Source: Nocardia crassostreae
Lineage (GTDB): Bacteria > Actinomycetota > Actinomycetes > Mycobacteriales > Mycobacteriaceae
Direction: 5' to 3'
DNA length: 64,000 bases
Assembly (NCBI RefSeq): GCF_001613405.1
Contig: NZ_BDCH01000039.1
Coordinates: forward strand, 1 to 64,000
Shown: in pieces, positions 9,170-16,650 of the stretch
Numbering within the stretch: the first letter of the stretch is position 1
How the letters are laid out: the number at the start of each line of letters is the position of its first letter
Notes under the pieces: model-generated
Database searches by the model: none
Told to the model about the DNA's origin: nothing
The model's input: only the letters and a program-made list of their open reading frames with translations
Program-made: the position numbers and the translations under genes

Positions 9170-11032
9170 GTGGCTCTGATACGGCATAGTGCGCGTTACC
9201 TATTCGATGAAGCCTCCAATGGGCGGTTGGCTGAGAGGCTGCGCGAGGAGGCCACCGCGCACCTGGGGCTGACCGTCGGGCACGGGGAAATGAACTCCTG
9301 GCGGAATAGTCTGCCTATCTTCCTAGGCGATCTGGTGTCGGCGGGTTTCGGTGATGTCGAGGTCATGCTCGAGCATCAGCTGCCACACAGCCCGAAACGC
9401 GTGGATGTCATCCTGTGCGGCGTACATCCGGGCACGCGGGAGCTGGTCTTCATCTTGGTCGAGCTGAAGCAATGGTCGACAGTCGAATACGCGACCGAGA
9501 CGCTGGTGAAGATCAGTCATTACGAAGATCCGGTGTTGCATCCAGTGGAGCAGGTGAGGGCGTATTGCGAGTATCTGGTGGACTTCACGCCTGAGTTGAG
9601 TGGACGGTCGAACGCCGTGTATGGGATCGCCTACTTGCACAACGCACGATCAGACGCTGTGGAGCAAAAGCTGAGGTCCTACCCGCCAAGCGAATTCGGC
9701 CGGCTGTTCACGGATTACAGCAGGGAATCGATGATCGAATACCTCCGATCTCTGCTGGACCAGAGCGGCGGGCGTGATCGAGCACAGTGGGCCGCGGACG
9801 AGTTCGAACGCTTCGAGCACGCGCCGTCGAAGCCGCTGCTCGACCAGGCCGCGCGGGAGCTCGACGAGCGAGGGCAGTTCAAGTTGCTCGATGAACAGCG
9901 GACAGCATACGAACTGGTTCTCCGGAAAGTCGCGCGCGCTAGGGCGGCGGAGAAGCGGACGGGTGTCATTGTGCTCGGAGGTCCGGGGTTGAGAAAGAGT
10001 GTGATCGCGCTCAGCCTGCTGGGGCGATTGGCCGGCGACGGAGTACGAGTGAACCACGCAACGGGCTCGGCAGCGTTCACATATACGCTGCGCAGAGTGG
10101 TAGGTGAGCGCAATGCTAGAGCTGCCTCACTGTTCAAGTTCTTCAATGAGTTCTCGAGGTCGCAACCCGATTCACTAGGTGTCCTGATTTGCGATGAGGC
10201 ACATCGGATACGAAAGTCGGGCAGGGATGGCCATGCTCAGATGAGGCAGTTGATCGATGTTGCCTGGGTTCCGGTCTTTCTCCTTGATGAGCAGCAGATT
10301 GTGCGGCCGACGGAGACGGGTTCCCTGAAGGTGATCAAGAATGCTCTGGAAGCTGCAAGATACGAGATGCATCTAGTGTCGCTGGGCGGTCAGTTCCGCT
10401 GCGGTGGCTCCGATGCCTTCGAAGCTTGGGTCTTTCGACTGCTGGGCACCGGTACGGAATCTGCTGTTCGTTGGAGCCAACTGCTGGATGGTGGCCATGA
10501 TGACTTCGTGGTTGAATCAGCGGATTCCCCAGCGTCATTGGACTCCTGGCTCCGCGTTCATCAGGAGCTCCGCGGAGGTACAGCGCGAATGGCTGCTGGA
10601 TTCTGCTGGCAGTGGAGTGATCCCGTGGCCGCCGCGGACGGAATGGCGCTCGTGGATGATGTACGGATCGACGGCTGGACCCGTCCTTGGAATGCCCGAC
10701 CGGGGCGGCGGGTAACCAACGCGCCCGAATCGCATTACTGGGCCTCGGACCCTCGCGGGTTCGATCAGGTTGGCTGTATCTATACCGCCCAGGGTTTCGA
10801 GTACGACTGGGCCGGAGTGATTTTCGGTCCGGATTTCGTGCGCCGTGGTGATGAGTGGGTGGCGCGGCCTGCTGAATCGTACGATAATGCCGTTCGCGGG
10901 GGCACTGCAGAGGAGGCCCACGCGTTGATCCGCAACACATACAAGGTCTTGCTCACCCGCGGCATGAAGGGAACCTGTGTCTACTCGACCGATCCTGAAA
11001 CCCAAGCCTTCCTGCGGGAGATGACTCGGTAG
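9170..11032 (+). CDS. DUF2075 nuclease-ATPase, paralogue 1 (altered Walker A)
   Basis: A 620-residue protein: an N-terminal PD-(D/E)xK-type nuclease region (acidic residue in RVDVILCG, then VELKQW, about residues 75-105), then a DUF2075 (Schlafen-like) helicase-type ATPase with Walker B LICDEAHR, a QFRCGGSD motif and the TAQGFEYDW motif. Walker A is damaged. GGPGLRKS stands where paralogue 2 has GGPGSGKS, so the invariant glycine before the lysine is arginine (codons 9989-9994). Start GTG 9170 was chosen by alignment with paralogue 2 and a GGGGAT site upstream; the frame is also open from 9149. Probably a defence or nucleic-acid-processing enzyme, with ATP binding likely impaired in this copy. 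Confidence 0.8.
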   Translation: MALIRHSARYLFDEASNGRLAERLREEATAHLGLTVGHGEMNSWRNSLPIFLGDLVSAGFGDVEVMLEHQLPHSPKRVDVILCGVHPGTRELVFILVELKQWSTVEYATETLVKISHYEDPVLHPVEQVRAYCEYLVDFTPELSGRSNAVYGIAYLHNARSDAVEQKLRSYPPSEFGRLFTDYSRESMIEYLRSLLDQSGGRDRAQWAADEFERFEHAPSKPLLDQAARELDERGQFKLLDEQRTAYELVLRKVARARAAEKRTGVIVLGGPGLRKSVIALSLLGRLAGDGVRVNHATGSAAFTYTLRRVVGERNARAASLFKFFNEFSRSQPDSLGVLICDEAHRIRKSGRDGHAQMRQLIDVAWVPVFLLDEQQIVRPTETGSLKVIKNALEAARYEMHLVSLGGQFRCGGSDAFEAWVFRLLGTGTESAVRWSQLLDGGHDDFVVESADSPASLDSWLRVHQELRGGTARMAAGFCWQWSDPVAAADGMALVDDVRIDGWTRPWNARPGRRVTNAPESHYWASDPRGFDQVGCIYTAQGFEYDWAGVIFGPDFVRRGDEWVARPAESYDNAVRGGTAEEAHALIRNTYKVLLTRGMKGTCVYSTDPETQAFLREMTR

Positions 11033-11110
11033 TGTCGCTGCGTGGTAGCTCCCGCTGCTTCGCGTAGCCTTGTCTGGAGGCCCGTCGGGCACCGGAGCAA
11101 CTGCTTCGTC

Positions 11111-11159
11111 GCTGCCCCCACCCGTACGTCGATTTCGCATGCGTCCGTGGGGATGACGA
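11111..11159 (+). repeat. duplicated leader of DUF2075 paralogue 2
   Basis: The second copy of the leader described at 9122-9169, with the same block order and spacing to the GTG start at 11160. The preceding gap 11033-11110 shows no gene. Confidence 0.7.
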
Positions 11160-13049
11160 GTGGCTCTTGTGCGGCAGAGTGCCGATTACCTTCTAACCGA
11201 GGCGACTGCCGACCGGCTGTCGGCTCAGCTCAGCGAGCAGGCACTGTTCCAGTGGGAGCAGCGGGTCGGGATGTCCGAGGTGCGGTCGTGGATGCACAGT
11301 TTGCCGGTACTGCTGGCCGACCTCGTTGATGCGGGGCTGGGCGAGATCGAGGTGCTGCTCGAGCACAAGCTGCCGCACAGCCCGAAACGGGTTGATGTGG
11401 TGCTATGCGGTGTTCATCCCCGAACCGGCGCGTCGAGCTTCGTCTTGGTCGAACTGAAGCAATGGTCGAAGGTCGAAAGTGTTGCGCAGGAGCTCGTTTC
11501 GATCGCGATGTACTCGTCGCCGGTGTTGCATCCGGTCGAACAGGTGCGGTCGTATTGCGAATACCTTGTCGATTCCACGCCCTCGTTGGCGGAACGACCC
11601 GGCACAGTCAACGGCATCGCCTACCTGCACAATGCACGATCCGCGGATGTCGCCTCACTGAAGCAATACAAGCCGAGTGAGTTCGGTCGCTTGTTCACAA
11701 TGGACGACAGGGCGGAGCTGGTCTCGTATCTGCGCGCTCGGCTCGACGTCGAAGGCGGCCGAGATCGCGCCCGCAGTGCCGCCGACGAGTTCCTCGGGTT
11801 CGAGCACGCGCCTTCGAAGCCACTGCTCAACCTGGCAGCGAAAGAAATTCAAGAGCGCGAGCAGTTCGTTCTGCTCGACGAACAGCGGGTGGCCTACGAG
11901 CTGGTCGTGCAGGCGGTGGAACGAGCACGGGCGGCGCGCACGCAAACCGCGGTGGTGGTGCTCGGCGGTCCCGGGTCGGGCAAGAGCGTCATCGCCCTGA
12001 GCCTGCTGGGCGAGCTGGCGCGCCAGGGCCGGCGCGTCCACCATGCCACCGGTTCGAGCGCGTTCACCAATACGATGCGCAAGGTTGCGTGCACCCGCAA
12101 TTCACGTGTCAAGACAATGTTCAAGTTCTTCAACAGTTATATGAGCTCGCAGCCGCGTGAACTGGATGTCCTGATCTGCGATGAGTCGCATCGCATCCGC
12201 GAAACCAGCGCGAATCGCTACACCAAGGCCGAGCTGCGGGCGAAGAACCGCCGACAGATCGACGAGCTCATCGACGTAGCCTGGGTTCCGGTGTTTCTCC
12301 TGGATGAGAACCAGATCGTGCGGCCAGGGGAGATGGGTTCGCTGGCGGAGATCAGCGCCGCCGCGGAGGCAGCCGACTGCAAGGTCGATATCGTGCATCT
12401 CGACGGACAGTTCCGCTGCGGCGGTTCGGATTCCTTCGATCTGTGGGTGCAGAGACTGCTCGGACTGGTCAAACCACCGCCGATCGGCTGGAGTCGGCTC
12501 ACCGACGGCCTCGACGACGACTTTCGTGTGACGACCGCTGCCTCGCCCGAGGCGTTGGAGGGATGGCTCCGATACCAGCAAGCCCACCACGGTGGGACCG
12601 CAAGGATGGCGGCTGGCTACTGCTGGCCGTGGAGCGATCCCGTGCAGACCGACCATGGCAAGCGACTTGTCGACGATGTACAGATCACAGACTGGTCGCG
12701 GCCGTGGAATGCCAAGCCGGACAAGCGAGTTCCGGATGCCCCGGAATCTCACTACTGGGCCTCCGATGAGCGGGGCTTCGGACAGGTCGGTTGCATATAC
12801 ACGGCGCAGGAGTTCGAATACGACTGGGCCGGAGTGATTTTCGGTGATGACTTCGTGTGGCGCGGCGACAGCTGGGTGGCTCGGCGCGAGTATTCCCGAG
12901 ACCCCGCGGTGCGTAAGGCTGCGGAGCCGCACTTCGGGGCGTTGATCCGGAACACCTACAAGGTGCTGCTCACTCGCGGCATGAGTGGAGTGTGTGTCTA
13001 CTCGACGGATGCCGAGACCCAGGAATACCTGGAGACGATGACCCGCTAG
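11160..13049 (+). CDS. DUF2075 nuclease-ATPase, paralogue 2
   Basis: A 629-residue paralogue of the preceding gene, similar along its whole length. The nuclease triad region is present (RVDVVLCG, VELKQW), Walker A is intact (GGPGSGKS, about residues 273-280) and Walker B is LICDESHR. One conserved position differs. Paralogues 1 and 3 have TAQG in the C-terminal helicase motif, but here it is TAQE (GAG at 12810-12812), a likely loss-of-function change. Start GTG 11160 has GGGGATG upstream. It lies on the same strand as paralogue 1 with its own duplicated leader, so it may be transcribed separately. Confidence 0.82.
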   Translation: MALVRQSADYLLTEATADRLSAQLSEQALFQWEQRVGMSEVRSWMHSLPVLLADLVDAGLGEIEVLLEHKLPHSPKRVDVVLCGVHPRTGASSFVLVELKQWSKVESVAQELVSIAMYSSPVLHPVEQVRSYCEYLVDSTPSLAERPGTVNGIAYLHNARSADVASLKQYKPSEFGRLFTMDDRAELVSYLRARLDVEGGRDRARSAADEFLGFEHAPSKPLLNLAAKEIQEREQFVLLDEQRVAYELVVQAVERARAARTQTAVVVLGGPGSGKSVIALSLLGELARQGRRVHHATGSSAFTNTMRKVACTRNSRVKTMFKFFNSYMSSQPRELDVLICDESHRIRETSANRYTKAELRAKNRRQIDELIDVAWVPVFLLDENQIVRPGEMGSLAEISAAAEAADCKVDIVHLDGQFRCGGSDSFDLWVQRLLGLVKPPPIGWSRLTDGLDDDFRVTTAASPEALEGWLRYQQAHHGGTARMAAGYCWPWSDPVQTDHGKRLVDDVQITDWSRPWNAKPDKRVPDAPESHYWASDERGFGQVGCIYTAQEFEYDWAGVIFGDDFVWRGDSWVARREYSRDPAVRKAAEPHFGALIRNTYKVLLTRGMSGVCVYSTDAETQEYLETMTR

Positions 13050-13339
13050 CGCTCTCCGAGCCACTAGCATCCGCTTCCAGAGTTGCTGTGGCACAGAACA
13101 ACTCGATGCCGAGAGCAATGTAACTCATCTGAAATATCCTCTGGTCTAATGAGTTCCGACTCGGATATGGTTCTGTCTATTTGTTCGAGTGACGGGGTGG
13201 TTATGTGCCGGGATAGCAAGCGTTAGAGGCATTTTGGCCTGCGAAGGCGGTAGTCGGACACTGGGATGAGCTGATCCACGAACTCGGTCGGAGGTATCAG
13301 GATGCTCACCCAAACAAGCGGCCCGAGGGTCAGGCGGGA
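13050..13339 (+). other. gap with an open frame lacking a start codon
   Basis: From 13217, just after TAG 13214-13216, the frame of the next gene is open for 41 codons and reads as sensible protein (for example WDELIHELGRRYQDAH), matching the N-terminal region of DUF2075 relatives. No ATG, GTG or TTG occurs in that stretch. This suggests a lost start codon. The rest of the gap holds nothing recognisable. Confidence 0.55.
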
Positions 13340-15142
13340 ATGAAGGCCTGGCGGAACAGCGTGTACCAGCTGGCTCTCGACCTGGATGCCGCGGGACTCG
13401 GGCAGGTCTCGATGTTCGTCGAGTATCGCATCGACAAACCGATGAACCCGATCGATGTTGTCCTGGCCGGCACGCACCCGGTGACCGGGATGTTCAGTTA
13501 TGCGGTTATCGAGTTGAAACAGTGGCGTGAGGTAGATCGGCCGCGGGGCGGCCGGGCGGGCGATATCGATTTCGTCTACCACGGCCCGTATCGAGAGAAC
13601 AAGCCGCACCCTGCTGTCCAGGCCTACAAGAACAGGATCGATCTGCAGACCCGTCACAGTCATTTCGATGATCGTTCGGTCAACTTGGTGGCCGCTGCTT
13701 ACCTGCACAATCTTGTCGCTGAGAAGTATCAGTGGATCCACAATCGGGCGCCCCGACCGGGCGTCGAGACGTTCACGGGTCGCACGATGGTCGAACTGCG
13801 GGATTTCCTCGTTGCTAACTTTGCCCCCGATTCGGGCCGCGAGGCAGCGCAAGCCCTGCTAGATCGACAGCGGCCGGTTCGTACGTTCGACGAGCTGGTC
13901 GGCGAGATTATGCATGGCCGAGCGGGGTTCACCCTGGTGGAGCACCAGCGAACAGCGTTCGATTCTGTTGTCGCGGCCCTGCAGGAAGCTCGAGCCGGCT
14001 ATCCGCTGACGAAGAAGGTCTTCGTCATCAGTGGGCGTTCGGGTACGGGGAAGTCATTGATCGCACTCGAGCTGCTGGCTGAGGCGCGCAAATTGGGCCA
14101 AAGCGCATTGTTTGTATCGGGTGGCACGGCGTCGCGGGATACATTCCGGCGCGCCGCTCCGCGAGGCATCAAATCTGCCTTTGTCACACTCGCGAAGCTG
14201 GCTGGTTGCGACGATGAAGCGATCGACTTGGTGGTATGCGACGAGGCGCATCGTCTCTACGAACGCCCCCGCGCGGGTCGGTTCGGAATGCTGCCCGGAG
14301 AGTCTTCGGTGGAGGTGGTTGTGAACCGAGCCAAGGTGCCGGTTTTATTCGTTGATGGCGACCAGCGCCTCTTCAAGCACGAGGTTTGGACTCCGGACGC
14401 TATCCGCCGAGCAGCGAAAGCTATGGGAGCCGAGGTTGTTCCGCTCCGGTTGGAACGAGTCGTGCGGGCGCTGGGCAGCCCCACCTACGACACGTGGGTG
14501 AGTCGGCTCCTCAGTGGTGCCCCGATTCCCTGGCACCCCGGCGGCGAGAGCGATGAGCCCTACGAGCTGTACTACGCGGATTCGCCCTCGCAGATGCAGG
14601 AGTTCCTCGAATCGAAGCGGGGTAGCGGGGTCAAGGTACGAATGGCTGCCGGGTTGTGCTGGCCGTGGAAGGACCGAAGCGGGACCGTGCCGGAGGTCAA
14701 GATCGCTTCCGAGGACGGGAGTGAAGACTGGGAGTGGCCGTGGAACGCGGGTGACGCCCGGACTGCTCCGGGCATCCCGGCGCGGGCCTACTGGGCGACG
14801 GATCCCGGGGGCTTCCGCCAACTTCGCTGTGTGCATACGGCACAGGGCCTGGAGTACCACTGGGGCGGAGTGATCATGGGACCCGACCTCACGTGGGATG
14901 GTGACCGGTGGGTGGAGCACCGCAAGGAAATCGACCATGGGGCAACCAATATCGCCGATAGCGACCAGCTGAATCGCGTGCTGCGGAACGCATACGGTGT
15001 GCTGATGACCCGTTCACTATGCGGGACAGTGCTCTATTCGACGTATCGGAACACGCGGAAGCTGTTCGAGGAGCTAGGCGTTCCGAGGTGTCCGGAGCCG
15101 AGTGCCGACCGGAAAACGGGAACTGATACACAGGGCGCATGA
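13340..15142 (+). CDS. DUF2075 nuclease-ATPase, paralogue 3 (start possibly lost)
   Basis: A 600-residue divergent paralogue of the two preceding genes. The nuclease region has PIDVVLAG and IELKQW; Walker A is SGRSGTGKS (about residues 232-240), Walker B is VVCDEAHR, and the C-terminal motif is TAQGLEYHW. All catalytic motifs look intact. ATG 13340 is the first usable start, but family similarity begins about 40 codons upstream in the same frame without a start codon, so this copy is either N-terminally short or translated from a non-standard codon. Its stop overlaps the ATG of the MazG-like gene (ATGA, 15139-15142), a tight pairing that suggests joint function. Confidence 0.75.
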   Translation: MKAWRNSVYQLALDLDAAGLGQVSMFVEYRIDKPMNPIDVVLAGTHPVTGMFSYAVIELKQWREVDRPRGGRAGDIDFVYHGPYRENKPHPAVQAYKNRIDLQTRHSHFDDRSVNLVAAAYLHNLVAEKYQWIHNRAPRPGVETFTGRTMVELRDFLVANFAPDSGREAAQALLDRQRPVRTFDELVGEIMHGRAGFTLVEHQRTAFDSVVAALQEARAGYPLTKKVFVISGRSGTGKSLIALELLAEARKLGQSALFVSGGTASRDTFRRAAPRGIKSAFVTLAKLAGCDDEAIDLVVCDEAHRLYERPRAGRFGMLPGESSVEVVVNRAKVPVLFVDGDQRLFKHEVWTPDAIRRAAKAMGAEVVPLRLERVVRALGSPTYDTWVSRLLSGAPIPWHPGGESDEPYELYYADSPSQMQEFLESKRGSGVKVRMAAGLCWPWKDRSGTVPEVKIASEDGSEDWEWPWNAGDARTAPGIPARAYWATDPGGFRQLRCVHTAQGLEYHWGGVIMGPDLTWDGDRWVEHRKEIDHGATNIADSDQLNRVLRNAYGVLMTRSLCGTVLYSTYRNTRKLFEELGVPRCPEPSADRKTGTDTQGA

Positions 15143-15492
15143 CAGTCGAAGGATTGCAGGGTCAGTTGTCGGAGTTCGCCTGAGACCGGGACTGGGAGCG
15201 TTTCCACACGCCGAAAAACCTGGTTATGGCCCTGACCGGCGAGGTCGGCGAACTGTCCGAGATCTTCCAGTGGCTCACACCCGAGGAGAGCGCCACAATC
15301 TGCCGTGACGAGGTCGGCCGCGCGAAAGTGGAGGAGGAGATGGCCGATGTGTTCACCTACCTGCTGCGACTCGCCGACGTCCTGGGGGTCGACATTCTCG
15401 CGGCCGCCGCGGCCAAGGTGCGGGTGAACGAGGACCGCTACCCCGCTGACCGAGTCCGCGGCCATGCGGTGAAGTACTCCGAACTCGGCTGA
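15139..15492 (+). pseudogene. MazG-like nucleotide pyrophosphohydrolase with in-frame TGA
   Basis: MazG-like enzymes hydrolyse nucleoside triphosphates to monophosphates and pyrophosphate. From ATG 15139 the frame would give 117 residues, but codon 15 (15181-15183) is TGA. Family sequence runs on both sides: LSEFA-stop-DRDWERFHTPKN, then the metal-binding helices EVGELSEIFQWL and EEEMADVFTYLLRLAD. CGA to TGA is the simplest cause. Restart at ATG 15226 would give 88 residues that keep the ExxE and ExxD motifs but lose the first segment. It overlaps the upstream DUF2075 gene by 4 bases. A selenocysteine reading is unlikely because no recoding element was noticed. Confidence 0.78.
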
Positions 15493-15507
15493 CTCGTCCC
15501 TCGTCGG

Positions 15508-15696
15508 TCATGAGCACCGCCGACCGGCCTCGACGACCCGTAGGTGGCGGTCCTCCCGTTCGATCCGGGCCTGTATTTCAGCCACGGTGTTGCCGTGCCG
15601 CGCATAGTGACCGGCATTCTGGATGGCGGTGGTCACCCAGCCGAGGATAATTCCAAATCCGGTGCCGAGCATCAGACTTGTGAGTTGTCCGATCAT
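15508..15696 (-). CDS. small membrane protein
   Basis: A protein of 62 residues (64 if the ATG at 15702 is used) with one N-terminal hydrophobic segment (LMLGTGFGIILGWV) and a charged C-terminal tail. The second methionine (15696) has AAGG about 7 bases upstream and is preferred. No family was recognised. It ends 16 bases beyond the convergent MazG-like gene. Confidence 0.45.
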   Translation of the reverse strand: MIGQLTSLMLGTGFGIILGWVTTAIQNAGHYARHGNTVAEIQARIEREDRHLRVVEAGRRCS

Positions 15697-15746
15697 TGTC
15701 ATGCCTTAACTGTCGAGAGTTGGTGTTCGAGCATGCGCCGCTGGGG

Positions 15747-15950
15747 CTACCAGATATTCCATGTCGTGCAGCCGCGCTTCAGGTACGGCACCAGATCGGC
15801 GAAGTAGCGCTTCGCCTCGCAATCGTCGGGGCAGTCCTTGTGCTTCGCCAAGGCATGTTGCGCCACTTCGAGATTCAGAATCGGATGATCCGGAACGCGA
15901 TGGAAGAAGGAGTCGTCGCCCACGCCGTCAGCTCCCCATGTGCGGAGCAT
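15747..15950 (-). CDS. small hypothetical protein with Cys/His spacing
   Basis: A 67-residue protein. The segment HALAKHKDCPDDCEAKRYF resembles a pattern I have seen in short actinobacterial proteins (H-x3-C-x3-C-x-x-K), possibly a small metal-binding or nucleic-acid-binding unit. It lies upstream of and on the same strand as the small membrane protein, 44 bases away. The function is unknown, and the gene could be spurious. Confidence 0.4.
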   Translation of the reverse strand: MLRTWGADGVGDDSFFHRVPDHPILNLEVAQHALAKHKDCPDDCEAKRYFADLVPYLKRGCTTWNIW

Positions 15951-16348
15951 CGGCGGGTACGAGCTTTCCGGCGGCGACCAGTACCCTCTTGGTCCGTGCC
16001 TTCGCGGCGCAGATCGAGACAGGACAATGCCTGTGGGACTGCATGATTCGATGAGCTTGCGTTATCGTCAACGCTTGTTCGGGTGTTGCGTCGTGATTGG
16101 TCTGCGGAAGGCCGAGCATCTTCGGCCACCTCCTCGAGAGTTCTGTAATGGTCGGATGAGGGCAATCAAAAGCGTTATGTCAGTTCAGAATTCAGTTCGT
16201 ATCTGGAATACCTCAAGTACACTCCTGATCAGGCATATTTGGAACTTCGAACACGCGTTTCGGTCGTGGTGAGGTCGGATTTTCTCCACGGGTATTTCCG
16301 CGACAGAGCTTTCCATAATCCAGTGCATCCGATAGTGAGGCTAACGAG
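15951..16348 (+). other. intergenic region with a 10-base palindrome before the XRE gene
   Basis: No gene is supported here. The right half is AT-richer than the surroundings and probably carries the promoter of the XRE-type regulator. The perfect palindrome CCTGATCAGG at 16224-16233 is a candidate operator, possibly for that regulator. Confidence 0.4.
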
Positions 16349-16650
16349 ATGGGGATGGGATCGACACTCGCAAGCAGGGCGCTTGGTCGGCAGTTGAAAC
16401 GTTTGCGAGAAGCCAGGGGAATGAATCAATCCGCCGCGGGCCGGGTGATCGGGGTGTCGCCGCAGACCATTGGGCGGATGGAGGATGGGTTGCCTACCAA
16501 GGTTTCCGACCTCTACATCAACGCCCTCAGCAATGCATACGGGCGAACGGTCAGGAGCGGTCGATGCTGTTGGAGTTGGCGCTCGAAGTACGAACTACTC
16601 AGAGGTCTGGTGGAGGTTGGTGGCGCGGGTATGCCGACGAGCTGCGGCCG
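16349..16650 (+). pseudogene. XRE-family regulator, frameshifted and truncated
   Basis: The start of an HTH (XRE) regulator: LGRQLKRLREARGMNQ is the first helix pair and SPQTIGRMEDGL the recognition region. After NAYG (16541-16543) the frame is lost; inserting one G in the GGG run restores a protein that continues QERSMLLELALEVR and then WWRGYADELRP in the next frame, the usual continuation of XRE/DUF5753 proteins. That continuation stops at about 16650, where the sequence passes straight into the downstream helicase. The regulator has therefore lost its frame and its ligand-binding C-terminal domain. Confidence 0.75.

Noticed and set aside
15181..15183. Selenocysteine at the TGA in the MazG-like gene
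   Set aside because: No bacterial SECIS-like hairpin was seen directly after it, and MazG enzymes do not use selenocysteine.
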